Source: a virus
Length of the DNA: 39,585 nucleotides
IMG/VR virus record: IMGVR_UViG_3300027778_000006
Location: 1-39,585 of that record
Reading direction: 5' to 3' (one strand)
Below are positions 23,558 through 31,312 of the stretch, piece after piece. Every line of letters begins with the position of its first letter. Within the stretch, counting starts at the first letter, position 1. The position numbers and the translations under genes are program-made. The notes under the pieces were generated by a model that had not been told where the DNA came from, searched no databases, and saw nothing but the letters and a program-made list of their open reading frames with translations.

Positions 23558-23971
23558 TTACGATTTCATCTCATCTGGCACAAGGGCCATAATCGAATCA
23601 AGCGGGCTGGTCGCTTTTTTCTCGCTATCGTTCGGCGGAATTTCCGGGTTAGCGGTTTCATCCATCGCTTTAGCGAAAGTTTGTGCGCCGGTTTTTTCAG
23701 CGCTGGTTTTTTCAGGCTTCTGCTCGGTAGCCGGTTTTTCAGCTGCCGGTGCCTGCGCAACCACGATTTTATCGAGAATCGCAGTAGCCTGTTCAGCTGG
23801 CATATCCAAATCATACGCCATGAAGTTCACCAGGTCAGGCTGGCTCGCGGCCATGCCGTGCGTGGTGATGGCTTTGATACGGGCGCGCTCGGTAGTTACA
23901 GCGGCTTTGGTATCAGGGGCTGTCGCAGCGTTCTGCGGCTTTTGGGTGTTCGCGTTTTCTTCCGGATCCAT
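23558..23971 (-). CDS. Nested scaffold protein from an internal start (Nu3-like)
   Basis: Inside the protease gene, in the same frame, ATG 23971 (MDPEENANTQKPQNAA) is preceded by GAGG with 9 bp spacing, a proper SD within the coding sequence. It would give a 137-aa protein equal to the C-terminal scaffold region (protease residue 305 to the end): an acidic/alanine-rich linker, a helical middle (RARIKAITTHGMAASQPDLV) and a charged C-terminus. Lambda makes Nu3 from the end of gene C in just this way. The start is inferred; no protein evidence is available. Confidence 0.7.
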   Translation of the reverse strand: MDPEENANTQKPQNAATAPDTKAAVTTERARIKAITTHGMAASQPDLVNFMAYDLDMPAEQATAILDKIVVAQAPAAEKPATEQKPEKTSAEKTGAQTFAKAMDETANPEIPPNDSEKKATSPLDSIMALVPDEMKS

Positions 23972-24883
23972 TTCGTCATCCTCGTCATCAATGTTGATAT
24001 CGCTGTCGTCAGACAGTCGGGTCATGGCCTGAATGATAGCTTCCGAAGGAGTCTGGATCGCATCAATCAGTTTTAAATCTAACGCCTGTTGAGCCGTAAA
24101 ACAATCCGCCTCTGTTGCCAGGACAGATTCTAGTGATAAACCGCGCCCCGCGGCAACTGTTTCTGCAAATCTGTTACGCGCTTCGTCAACGCCCGCCTGG
24201 AACTTTGCCTTCACTTCAGCAGACAGCTCTTCATACGGGTTGCCATCGACCTTGTGTTTACCGGCATGGATCAGAGTGATTTTGACGCCCTCTTTTTCCA
24301 GTGCGGCCGACAAATCGATGTGCATGCACATGGCGCCAATTGAGCCGACGCCACCTGAACCAATTGACGTAACCCGTTTAGCCTGCGATGCCAGCCAGTA
24401 CGCTGCGGAATAACAGTAAGAGTCAACCACGGCAAGCGTTGGCGTCTGCGCGCTGGCGATAATGGTGCCGCATTCCGCACAGCCTGCGACTTCCCCGCCA
24501 CCGGAATTCACGTCGTATACGATAAGCTCGACATCCGGATCGAGGTCTGCCGCCATCGTCAACCGGCTGATGTACTGATACCCGGTGATCCAGCCGCCCC
24601 ACGAACTGCCAAAGCGGTTGATCAGCAGACCCTGAATCGGGATAACGGCGATGCCATTGGCATAAGCGAACGGCTTAGCCTGCGGACCCGGTGAAACACC
24701 GAATGCCGCCAGCTGCGTAGGCTTGTAATCTTCTGCCATTCTTTCCAGGTCGGCGCGGTCTTCTGCTGACAGCACGCCCAGCTGGCTGATAGCTGACTGG
24801 AAATCGGTTGGACTCTGCAGGTATGCCGGGCGCTGGTGGAAGCGGGTAGCAACCTGTGTCGCCTGACTATTAATTTGCGGCAT
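23558..24883 (-). CDS. S49-family head maturation protease with C-terminal scaffold region (lambda gpC-like)
   Basis: This 441-aa protein belongs to the SppA/ClpP-like S49 peptidases. Residues about 30-280 form the protease: IVYDVNSGGGEVAGC, SYCYSAAYWLASQAKRVT, the nucleophile Ser181 in GVGSIGAM, and the probable general base Lys209 or Lys211 in AGKHKVDGNPY. From about residue 285 the protein is acidic, Ala/Pro/Glu/Lys-rich and helical, ending LVPDEMKS, like the scaffold portion of lambda C/Nu3. ATG 24883 has GAGGAAACCAGCA upstream; ATG 24922 lies inside the portal gene without an SD. The start overlaps the portal stop by 14 bp. It cleaves scaffold and processes the prohead. Confidence 0.93.
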   Translation of the reverse strand: MPQINSQATQVATRFHQRPAYLQSPTDFQSAISQLGVLSAEDRADLERMAEDYKPTQLAAFGVSPGPQAKPFAYANGIAVIPIQGLLINRFGSSWGGWITGYQYISRLTMAADLDPDVELIVYDVNSGGGEVAGCAECGTIIASAQTPTLAVVDSYCYSAAYWLASQAKRVTSIGSGGVGSIGAMCMHIDLSAALEKEGVKITLIHAGKHKVDGNPYEELSAEVKAKFQAGVDEARNRFAETVAAGRGLSLESVLATEADCFTAQQALDLKLIDAIQTPSEAIIQAMTRLSDDSDINIDDEDDEMDPEENANTQKPQNAATAPDTKAAVTTERARIKAITTHGMAASQPDLVNFMAYDLDMPAEQATAILDKIVVAQAPAAEKPATEQKPEKTSAEKTGAQTFAKAMDETANPEIPPNDSEKKATSPLDSIMALVPDEMKS

Positions 24884-26525
24884 TGCTGGTTTCCTCTTTG
24901 TCTTGAGCGTCATTCTCGTCATTGCCAGTCATGGTCTGCTGACGGTCATTGGTGTTTGGCACAGTCGCAGAGGTGTTGAAATTCAGGCCCGCCGCTTCCA
25001 TTAATTTTTTCTCTTTCTGCTGCTGGCGCACAACATCCTTGAAGTACAGACCCAGGCGGGCGGCTTCGCGGTCATATGTCGACAGGCCATTAGCGATTCG
25101 CATGGTTGCCGCCTGGGTCTCTTTGACCTCATCAATCTGGCCACGGCCTGCACCGATCCATTCGCAACCTGTCAACGCCTGCTTAACCAGCGGAGCATAG
25201 AAGATCGAAGGGTCCATCCCGACCGGCATCGGAAGGTTACCAGCATTCCAGTCTTCTTCGAACCAGAGGTCGTAAATATTCGACGCCAGACCATCCGCGA
25301 CATAGCGCTTCTTCGCTTTCATGCGCTTTTCGGTGCCGTTCATACTGGCACGCGCAGAGGAATAGTTGGTCTGCGAGAAGTCGCGCGCGAACTCTTCATA
25401 CGAAATACCCAGCGCCGCAGCAATATGACGCAGCAGAGAGATTTCGAAGTTCGTGCCGACGCCGCCCGGTGTACCCAGCGACTGCATGTTCAGTTTAGTA
25501 TTAGGGAACAGAACGGGAATCTGCGCACCATCAACCGTCAGATTATTCGACCCGCCCATGAAATCCTGCAGGCGTTCGAGATATGAGCCGAGGAAGTTTT
25601 CCATGGCACTCGGATCAGCGCCGCCCATCGAGGACGCCAGCATTTCCATTGGCAACTCGGATTCCATGGTTGCCGCATAGCTGGCCTTGATAACGGCGTT
25701 CTGCAGCGTAATGTCCTGAAACTTACGGGTCATCCGCATCTGCTTCAGCGCCGACGTCAGCTCTGAAACCGCACGGGTCTGACCCGGCATGTCGCGTTCC
25801 ATCAGATGAATAATCATCCGCCGGCCCCACGGTTTTTCCGCCTCGACGTATTTCCAGCTGACCTGATCCATCGTGCTGTAGACGTCGCCCATATAGCCGC
25901 TGCGGATGTAATAGCCGACAGGGCGCTCCCACATGTTCAGCGCCACACCCCGGCGCAGACGCAGCGTATCCTGTTCGAGATTCGGGTTGCAAAGGCGATC
26001 CGGCGCCAGCATCTGAATCGCCGTGTTGAACGGGCGGTCACTATCCCTGATCCACTCGGCAGACGCCAGCACCTCACCAGAGAAAACGTGTGATGCCACG
26101 CCCAGGCGAATCATGCCCGTCAGCGTGTCGCGACGTGTCGCATCGAGGAAGTTAGCGCGTGATTCGGAAACCAGATTGAACCTGCCTTCCACCGCCTGCT
26201 CGAACTCTTCTGCCCACGTCTCATCAAAGCGCTTATCGATCGCAGAAAGCACATCCAGATTCGGCTGCGAGATCATCAGGTACGCGGCGCCGACAATACT
26301 GTCGCGCGATGTATGCAGCACGCCTGCCAGATAGCCATCGTTCAGCAGCATGTCCCGGCTTCGGTCGTCGGCCAGCTTTTTTCCAGAGTTGATAATCGCG
26401 TCCGGCGAACCGGAATGCGGTTGCCAGCGAAGCATCTCCCGGGAAAGCACGCGCGAACCTTCGAGGCCGTGACCGACTAAAGCGCCTGTCTGCGGGCGAT
26501 TAGTGGCGATAGATAGTTTCTTCAC
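24870..26525 (-). CDS. Portal protein (lambda gpB family)
   Basis: This 551-aa protein fits the lambda-type portal family (lambda B is 533 aa). The N-terminal half has SREMLRWQPHSGSPDAIINSGKKLADDRSRDMLLNDGYLAG, the middle AIQMLAPDRLCNP and VGYYIRSGYMGDVYS, and the later part HIAAALGISYEEFARDFSQTNYSSARA, which is highly characteristic. It forms the dodecameric ring for DNA entry at one head vertex. The start is GTG at 26525, with AAGGGG 5 bp upstream; no nearby ATG fits better. It follows the gpW-like gene by 9 bp and overlaps the protease start by 14 bp. Confidence 0.95.
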   Translation of the reverse strand: MKKLSIATNRPQTGALVGHGLEGSRVLSREMLRWQPHSGSPDAIINSGKKLADDRSRDMLLNDGYLAGVLHTSRDSIVGAAYLMISQPNLDVLSAIDKRFDETWAEEFEQAVEGRFNLVSESRANFLDATRRDTLTGMIRLGVASHVFSGEVLASAEWIRDSDRPFNTAIQMLAPDRLCNPNLEQDTLRLRRGVALNMWERPVGYYIRSGYMGDVYSTMDQVSWKYVEAEKPWGRRMIIHLMERDMPGQTRAVSELTSALKQMRMTRKFQDITLQNAVIKASYAATMESELPMEMLASSMGGADPSAMENFLGSYLERLQDFMGGSNNLTVDGAQIPVLFPNTKLNMQSLGTPGGVGTNFEISLLRHIAAALGISYEEFARDFSQTNYSSARASMNGTEKRMKAKKRYVADGLASNIYDLWFEEDWNAGNLPMPVGMDPSIFYAPLVKQALTGCEWIGAGRGQIDEVKETQAATMRIANGLSTYDREAARLGLYFKDVVRQQQKEKKLMEAAGLNFNTSATVPNTNDRQQTMTGNDENDAQDKEETSNAAN

Positions 26526-26534
26526 GGTGGCCCC

Positions 26535-26795
26535 TTAAAAAATGAATTTAAATGCGCGCTGCGGTTGCGATGCGGGTCCAACACACGGACACTGCATCAG
26601 ACGCATTTGCGACAAGAGTGTCTGAATGTACAGACTCAGACGCGGCGCGCTTGCTGCAGTGAATTCCACACGTTCACCATTCTGGTCGACTACCACCCGA
26701 ACCGCGCCACCCAATACCAGTTGTTCATAGCTCGCACGGGCGTTAGCCAGTTTTTCCGCAAGCTCAGAGCAAGTCAATCCAGAACAGTCAAACAT
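26535..26795 (-). CDS. Head-tail joining protein (lambda gpW-like)
   Basis: This 86-aa protein follows the gpW pattern: an N-terminal helix (LAEKLANARASYEQLVLGG), a short beta hairpin (VRVVVDQNGERVEFTAA) and a second helix (APRLSLYIQTLLSQMRL). Lambda gpW is 68 aa; here the extra length is a C-terminal tail with CPCVGPASQPQRAFKFIF. gpW binds the portal after packaging and forms the platform for gpFII. It lies between large terminase and portal genes, as in lambda. ATG 26795 has AGGGGG upstream. Confidence 0.88.
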   Translation of the reverse strand: MFDCSGLTCSELAEKLANARASYEQLVLGGAVRVVVDQNGERVEFTAASAPRLSLYIQTLLSQMRLMQCPCVGPASQPQRAFKFIF

Positions 26796-26803
26796 GTTGC
26801 CCC

Positions 26804-28885
26804 CTACGCCATTTCAGAACCCAATTTGCTGAAATCATATCTGGAAGCAGGCGCCCTAACAATCTCGCCCTTCTCCGTCTGGATCTCAACGTAGATGTTT
26901 TTATCCCACTCTTCCGCCCACAATGGCGGCCGGTCCCAGTCAATGCGTTCGGAACCAATGTATGTCGACAGGCAGGCTCCGATGCAATAACAGCCTAAGT
27001 CCCATGCCTCATTTCGTTCTTTGTTCGGGTTCTCCCAGCCCTTCACAGTGCGCATCTCCACGCACAGTTCCCGGTAGTAATCGTCGCTCAGCCAGTCTGG
27101 GTGAACCACCATGCCCCTGCCGGGGGTCATTACGCCCAGGTGATTATCAAACTGGTCTTTGATGAGGTTTGAGTTAAGCAGCAAAACCGGAATATCTCCG
27201 CGCGCTCCGGCGAAACGGTCTTTACGCGTCGAATCCGGGTAGCTGATTATGGCGCGAGGCGTGTTCGGGTTAGTGCGCCCTTTGACCAGCAGGAACCTGC
27301 CTGACAGATTGTATTCCGGTTGGCATAGTTCACGGTAGTAGTTATAGGCGTTCGCTGTCACCCCCGCACGACCACCGGAGTCGCAGACTGTCAGTTTCAC
27401 CGCCATTGTCCCCGTAACGCCCTCAAGGGGGTACTTCTTCCGAATAACGTGCCGGGTGATAGCGTGCCAGTCATCGAGGCGAGAAGCCGGGTCCAGCGGC
27501 AACGGGTCGTCGCTCTCGTCCCGCTCTTCGCTCTTCCGGAGTTCGTAGCGGTCAATCAGGATCATGTCTGCCGGGGCGCCCGGACGGATGCCAAAAATCT
27601 GCACGACAAACCGGTCTTTCTGAACATCGACGGTGCCGATCAGGAAGCGGACGTCGGTCGGAACCGTGCGGACCGGCAGAGAGATCGCGGCGGCTTTAAT
27701 GCTCTCTGGTGACCGGACATGTGCCATAGACTTCGGCAAATACGGCTGACCCATATCCGTGTTCCAGAACTTCTTCAGCGCCTCTTCCGACATGGTGCGC
27801 TTATATTCGTCCTCGGCGTTGAGGTAATAAAACACCAGCTTTTCCCACGTCACGAATGCCGCTGCGGTGCCTTTCAGCCAGTAGGAGGCAATAAGGTTCT
27901 CGGACCGATCGCCGGTCAGGTGCCCGTCTTTATCGACGTGCATTCCCTCTGGCACCCAGATACCCCACTGCTGCATACTGCGGCGCTCTGAATAGTCGAT
28001 GCAACAGCCGCAGTTCGGACAGGCCATCGTCACGCTGCGGGCTTTTTCCAGGTTGGTCTTCTTCGTCTTATCCCAGACCAGATGTTCGAACCTGCCTTCG
28101 AAATACTCGTCACAATGCGGACACGGCCACAGCCACAGGCGGCGGTCTCCACGGTTGTACAGGCTGGCAATGCCCTCACACGGTGGCGCTTCATGTTCAG
28201 AACGGGCGATCCACTTCGGATCGATAATCGGCATTGATGGCGAGGATTCCGCCACGGTCATCGCCAGTGACCCAAATGTCGTGGTCCTTTTCGCGCCAAG
28301 GTCGAACGGGTTACCGTCCCCGCCTACGTCCATCGGGAAGCGGTCATAGTCCGTCATCACCACCCTGCCGATTGGACGCCCCGCCATCTCACCTGGTGCC
28401 GGATATGACAGCGACAGGATCGTCCCGTTACGGTAGTGCTTATCGAATACGTTATTGCCGTCACGACCTTTCACCAACTGCGCACCGACTTCCTTGCTGT
28501 GCAGATGCAGACGGTCAATACGGCGCATTGAGAAATCTCGTGCCAGGTCTTTCGTCGGGTTGTAGATGATCATGTCCATTGGGTCGACAACGGTCGAGTA
28601 AAGAACGGTGTTGATGATCATGCCGTCCGTTTTACCAGTCTGCGCGGACATCATAATCGCGATAGCGTTCTTCTCGCGGCTGGTGAACATGTCCATCGGC
28701 TCGACCATGTAGGGCGTTTCGGCGTTCTTCCACTGCCCGATGTACGCACCCGGCTGATAGACATATCGGTATTTAGCGGCGGCCCCAGAGACGGTCAGCC
28801 TTTCCGGCGGCGCAATCTTTTCGACTGCTTCCAGGAAGACGTGAAAGAGACTGTCATACTGGCTTTCAGAGTTGGTCATTTTCAT
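26804..28885 (-). CDS. Terminase large subunit (lambda GpA family)
   Basis: This 693-aa protein is the packaging motor. The ATPase has a Walker A variant near residues 78-88 (SAQTGKT) and a Walker B near 175-185 (RVVMTDYDRF). A cysteine cluster, PCPHC near 254 and ACPNCGCC near 290, fits the zinc-binding insert of this family. The nuclease half begins near residue 420 (GTVDVQKDRF) and contains VCDSGGRAGVTANAYNYYREL near 500. It hydrolyses ATP to pump DNA and cuts concatemers, with the small subunit next door. ATG 28885 overlaps that gene by 20 bp and has GAGG 6 bp upstream; ATG 28879 is an alternative. Confidence 0.95.
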   Translation of the reverse strand: MKMTNSESQYDSLFHVFLEAVEKIAPPERLTVSGAAAKYRYVYQPGAYIGQWKNAETPYMVEPMDMFTSREKNAIAIMMSAQTGKTDGMIINTVLYSTVVDPMDMIIYNPTKDLARDFSMRRIDRLHLHSKEVGAQLVKGRDGNNVFDKHYRNGTILSLSYPAPGEMAGRPIGRVVMTDYDRFPMDVGGDGNPFDLGAKRTTTFGSLAMTVAESSPSMPIIDPKWIARSEHEAPPCEGIASLYNRGDRRLWLWPCPHCDEYFEGRFEHLVWDKTKKTNLEKARSVTMACPNCGCCIDYSERRSMQQWGIWVPEGMHVDKDGHLTGDRSENLIASYWLKGTAAAFVTWEKLVFYYLNAEDEYKRTMSEEALKKFWNTDMGQPYLPKSMAHVRSPESIKAAAISLPVRTVPTDVRFLIGTVDVQKDRFVVQIFGIRPGAPADMILIDRYELRKSEERDESDDPLPLDPASRLDDWHAITRHVIRKKYPLEGVTGTMAVKLTVCDSGGRAGVTANAYNYYRELCQPEYNLSGRFLLVKGRTNPNTPRAIISYPDSTRKDRFAGARGDIPVLLLNSNLIKDQFDNHLGVMTPGRGMVVHPDWLSDDYYRELCVEMRTVKGWENPNKERNEAWDLGCYCIGACLSTYIGSERIDWDRPPLWAEEWDKNIYVEIQTEKGEIVRAPASRYDFSKLGSEMA

Positions 28886-29465
28886 CTTCAGCCTCCAACA
28901 ACCGCGCTTCTTCCTGCTCCAGTGCTTCTTCCAGCGCGCGGCCCAGCGACATGTTCGTCATCTTGATCATGCTGTCCAGTTCCTCCTGCAGCGCCACGCG
29001 TTGCTGGTCAGTAAGGATCGCACGTCGGTCGATGGCATCACTGGCCTGGCGGACGGAGGTGATGAAGTTTTTCACCCAGATGCCCAGCAGGGTCTGAATC
29101 TTTGATGTCTCCCACAACTGGCCATCTTCCCGGAGAAAGCTCAATCGGGCTCGCTTGCCGTTCCAGTATTCTTTGGACAATAGCGGGGGCAGGTCCTGCG
29201 GGTTCATGGTTCGCAGGCGCTCATCAATGAAATCGGGGTCGAAGTCGCAGAGGTACGCGGCGGCTTCCCGCAGCGCGTAGATTTCATAACCGTTTCGCAT
29301 GCCGCAGGGTTTAACGCCGGCCTGGCGGAGATACTTCATAACCGTCCGCCGGTCGCGCCCGAAGATATCCGACAGCTGCGATATGCTGACGGTTACAAAG
29401 ATGATCCCGCGGGAAACTTCATCCGGCGCGGCTTCGTTCTTTACTTTGAGGTCTTTGCTGGCCAT
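28866..29465 (-). CDS. Terminase small subunit (Nu1/DUF1441-like)
   Basis: This 199-aa protein has a winged-helix/HTH type N-terminal region (SISQLSDIFGRDRRTVMKYLRQAGVKP, about residues 27-53) as in lambda Nu1, followed by a long helical region (SKEYWNGKRARLSFLREDGQLW, LLGIWVKNFITSVRQASDAI) and an acidic end, LLEAEDENDQL. It would bind cos or pac DNA and recruit the large subunit. ATG 29465 follows AAGGTGAGTC. It is the first gene after the terminator at 29478-29516 and overlaps the large subunit gene by 20 bp. The DNA recognition site is not visible in this window. Confidence 0.87.
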   Translation of the reverse strand: MASKDLKVKNEAAPDEVSRGIIFVTVSISQLSDIFGRDRRTVMKYLRQAGVKPCGMRNGYEIYALREAAAYLCDFDPDFIDERLRTMNPQDLPPLLSKEYWNGKRARLSFLREDGQLWETSKIQTLLGIWVKNFITSVRQASDAIDRRAILTDQQRVALQEELDSMIKMTNMSLGRALEEALEQEEARLLEAEDENDQL

Positions 29466-29477
29466 GACTCACCTTAT

Positions 29478-29516
29478 GATAAAAGCCGTTGCCTGAACTT
29501 TACGGCGAACGGCTTT
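29478..29516 (-). terminator. Terminator between replication and packaging genes
   Basis: On the minus strand AAAGCCGTTCGCC pairs with GGCAACGGCTTT (12 bp with one bulged C) around a 10-base loop, followed by a TTTTATC tract. It lies 13 bp past the SNF2 helicase stop and separates the replication block from the structural block. On the plus strand the hairpin is followed only by a short T-rich stretch, so action in both directions is uncertain. Confidence 0.85.
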
Positions 29517-29526
29517 ACTTTAGCAA
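29497..29526 (-). promoter_or_regulatory. Candidate promoter for packaging/structural genes, overlapping the terminator
   Basis: On the minus strand TTGCTA (29526-29521) and TAAAGT (29502-29497) are 18 bp apart and could be the -35 and -10 of a sigma70 promoter 30 bp before the small terminase gene. The -10 lies in the loop of the terminator hairpin. Ten bases around it are identical to those around the -10 of the early promoter at 36029 (plus strand TGAACTTTAC in both). The -35 is weak (4 of 6 matches). Confidence 0.4.
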
Positions 29527-29528
29527 GG

Positions 29529-31025
29529 TCAGCTGGCTTTCCCGTACATATCATCGAGGAACCGCTGACGCACTTTGCGCTGAATATAACGCAATCGTGA
29601 CAGAAGTTTCTCTTCTCCTTCTCGTTTTTCTTTCAACGATTCCCAAACCCGCAGATCATAAGTGCCTTTTGACAGGAGCAAATGAACCATCACTTTGTGC
29701 AGCTGCCCCTGTCTGTCGAGTCTCCCGATGAACTGGAGGAAGTTTTCCAGGGAGGGGTGCAGGTCAAAGAAACACATGTGATTCGTCGGCTTCTGCAGGT
29801 TGAGACCGTGCCCCGCTGACATCGGGTGCGCCAGCAAAATCTGGATTTTACCCGCATCCCACTTCGCTTTGAATTTGCCTTCCTTATCAGCGACCACGGC
29901 TTTCGGAAAGCGCTGGGTCAGGCGATCCAGTGACTCTTCCCAGTAGTACCCGACCAGTAGCGGCTTGCCGTCCAGCTGGTCTATCAGTTCTTCCAGCTCA
30001 TCCAGCTTTTCATCGTGCAGGTGGTGTGCTTTGCGTTTGTTCACCATCTTGCCCACGCGGGTCGGGTGCGGCTCCTTCCACGTTTCATAGACCATGCCCG
30101 ACGCCATCTGGAGAAGTTTGCTCCACACCGCCGCCGCATTGTCGCCCACGATCTCGACGTCATCCAGTTCGAGCACGCTGGTCTCTTCCATTTCTCGATA
30201 CTGCCGCTGGAATTTCGACGACATCGGGATGATGTGCGGAACGAAGTGATGGCCTTTCTGGTCAGGAAGGTATTCTTTAGCGCTCATAACCAGTGTGATG
30301 TCAGAGATTTTCTTATCGATCTCCGGCTTCAGCTTTTCGATAATCTCCCACTTCTTCGACCAGCGGTTCTGTTTGAAATAGTCATCTCGGTAGTGCGTGA
30401 TGTGCGTTCCCAGGCGTTCCCCGCCGTCCAGCAGCGCCATCTGTGCAAACAGGCCTTCATAGCCTTCAGATGCGGGCGTTGCCGTCAACTCCACCATGTA
30501 ATTGATATATTCGCTGACCAAGCGGAGTTTCTTGAATCTCTGTGAGGCGTGGTCTTTGAATTTGCTCGACTCGTCAATGATAACCATGTCGTACGGCCAT
30601 TTGCGGCGCCAGTGGTCTACCAGCGCGGCGGTCATTTCCATGTTGACGATGTGAATTGAGGCGCGTGACTCCCGGCTACGGCGCAGCACCGCAGCGGTTT
30701 TGGTCTCGCGGCGGTCTTCCGGATCATCACTCAATACACAGTATTCGAATCCCGCGAGGTGCCGCCACTCTGAAAGCTGTTCCGGCCAGGTGGTTTTAGA
30801 AACACGCAAGGGCGCTATAATCAGCACCCTGTTTACTTTCAATTCTGCCAGCAGGTCGGTCATCGCCGTCCCCGCAGTCACCGACTTGCCGAGACCGAGA
30901 TCCATCCACAGCGCCACTTTCTTCGCGTATTTTATGAACCAGACACCCATATTCTGATATGGCCACATCTGTTCGCGAACTAACTCGGCCGACGCCATCC
31001 TTTCAACGGGGTCGAAATATTTCAT
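29529..31025 (-). CDS. SNF2-family ATP-dependent DNA helicase/translocase
   Basis: This 498-aa protein has the SF2/SNF2 motifs in order: Walker A in DLGLGKSVTAG (near residue 45), the DEAH-like box DESS in VIIDESSKFKD (near 154), motif III in LTATPASEG (near 182), and motif VI in FIGRLDRQGQ (near 434). Phage members of this family accompany DNA polymerase and VRR-NUC genes, and probably remodel forks or recombination intermediates. ATG 31025 has GGAGGG 7 bp upstream; ATG 31088 lies well inside the nuclease gene. It overlaps the VRR-NUC gene by 23 bp. It is the last gene before the replication-block terminator. Confidence 0.92.
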   Translation of the reverse strand: MKYFDPVERMASAELVREQMWPYQNMGVWFIKYAKKVALWMDLGLGKSVTAGTAMTDLLAELKVNRVLIIAPLRVSKTTWPEQLSEWRHLAGFEYCVLSDDPEDRRETKTAAVLRRSRESRASIHIVNMEMTAALVDHWRRKWPYDMVIIDESSKFKDHASQRFKKLRLVSEYINYMVELTATPASEGYEGLFAQMALLDGGERLGTHITHYRDDYFKQNRWSKKWEIIEKLKPEIDKKISDITLVMSAKEYLPDQKGHHFVPHIIPMSSKFQRQYREMEETSVLELDDVEIVGDNAAAVWSKLLQMASGMVYETWKEPHPTRVGKMVNKRKAHHLHDEKLDELEELIDQLDGKPLLVGYYWEESLDRLTQRFPKAVVADKEGKFKAKWDAGKIQILLAHPMSAGHGLNLQKPTNHMCFFDLHPSLENFLQFIGRLDRQGQLHKVMVHLLLSKGTYDLRVWESLKEKREGEEKLLSRLRYIQRKVRQRFLDDMYGKAS

Positions 31026-31308
31026 GCGCGCCCTCCGGTTTATCGAGCCAGTAAACTTTGATGCCTTTCTCTGCGAACTGGCGCGCACGCACCTTCTGCA
31101 ACTTACTCGGCTCTTTCCCTTCCTGCTTCACCTCAACCAGTACCAGTTCGCCATTCTTAACGAAACCCCTGTCTGGCATGCCGTTGAACTCCGGACTGAC
31201 AAACTTGAAAGCAAACCAGCCGTAATACTCCCCGATCTCGACAATATCTTTTTCATTCTTCGACTCCCGCCGGGGCCGGCAATCGTCGAAAGGGTCTTTC
31301 TTTGCCAT
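31003..31308 (-). CDS. VRR-NUC domain nuclease
   Basis: This 101-aa, single-domain protein shows the VRR-NUC signature: GMPDR (Asp46), then VLVEVK (Glu59, Lys61), followed by SKLQKVRARQFAEKGIKVYWL. The PD-(D/E)XK residues are intact. Stand-alone phage VRR-NUC proteins are Holliday-junction or structure-specific endonucleases related to the FAN1 nuclease domain. It sits between polymerase and SNF2 helicase genes, 4 bp after the polymerase stop, and overlaps the helicase by 23 bp. This grouping suggests joint action on replication or recombination intermediates. ATG 31308 has AGGA 8 bp upstream. Confidence 0.93.
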   Translation of the reverse strand: MAKKDPFDDCRPRRESKNEKDIVEIGEYYGWFAFKFVSPEFNGMPDRGFVKNGELVLVEVKQEGKEPSKLQKVRARQFAEKGIKVYWLDKPEGAHEIFRPR

Positions 31309-31312
31309 CTCA

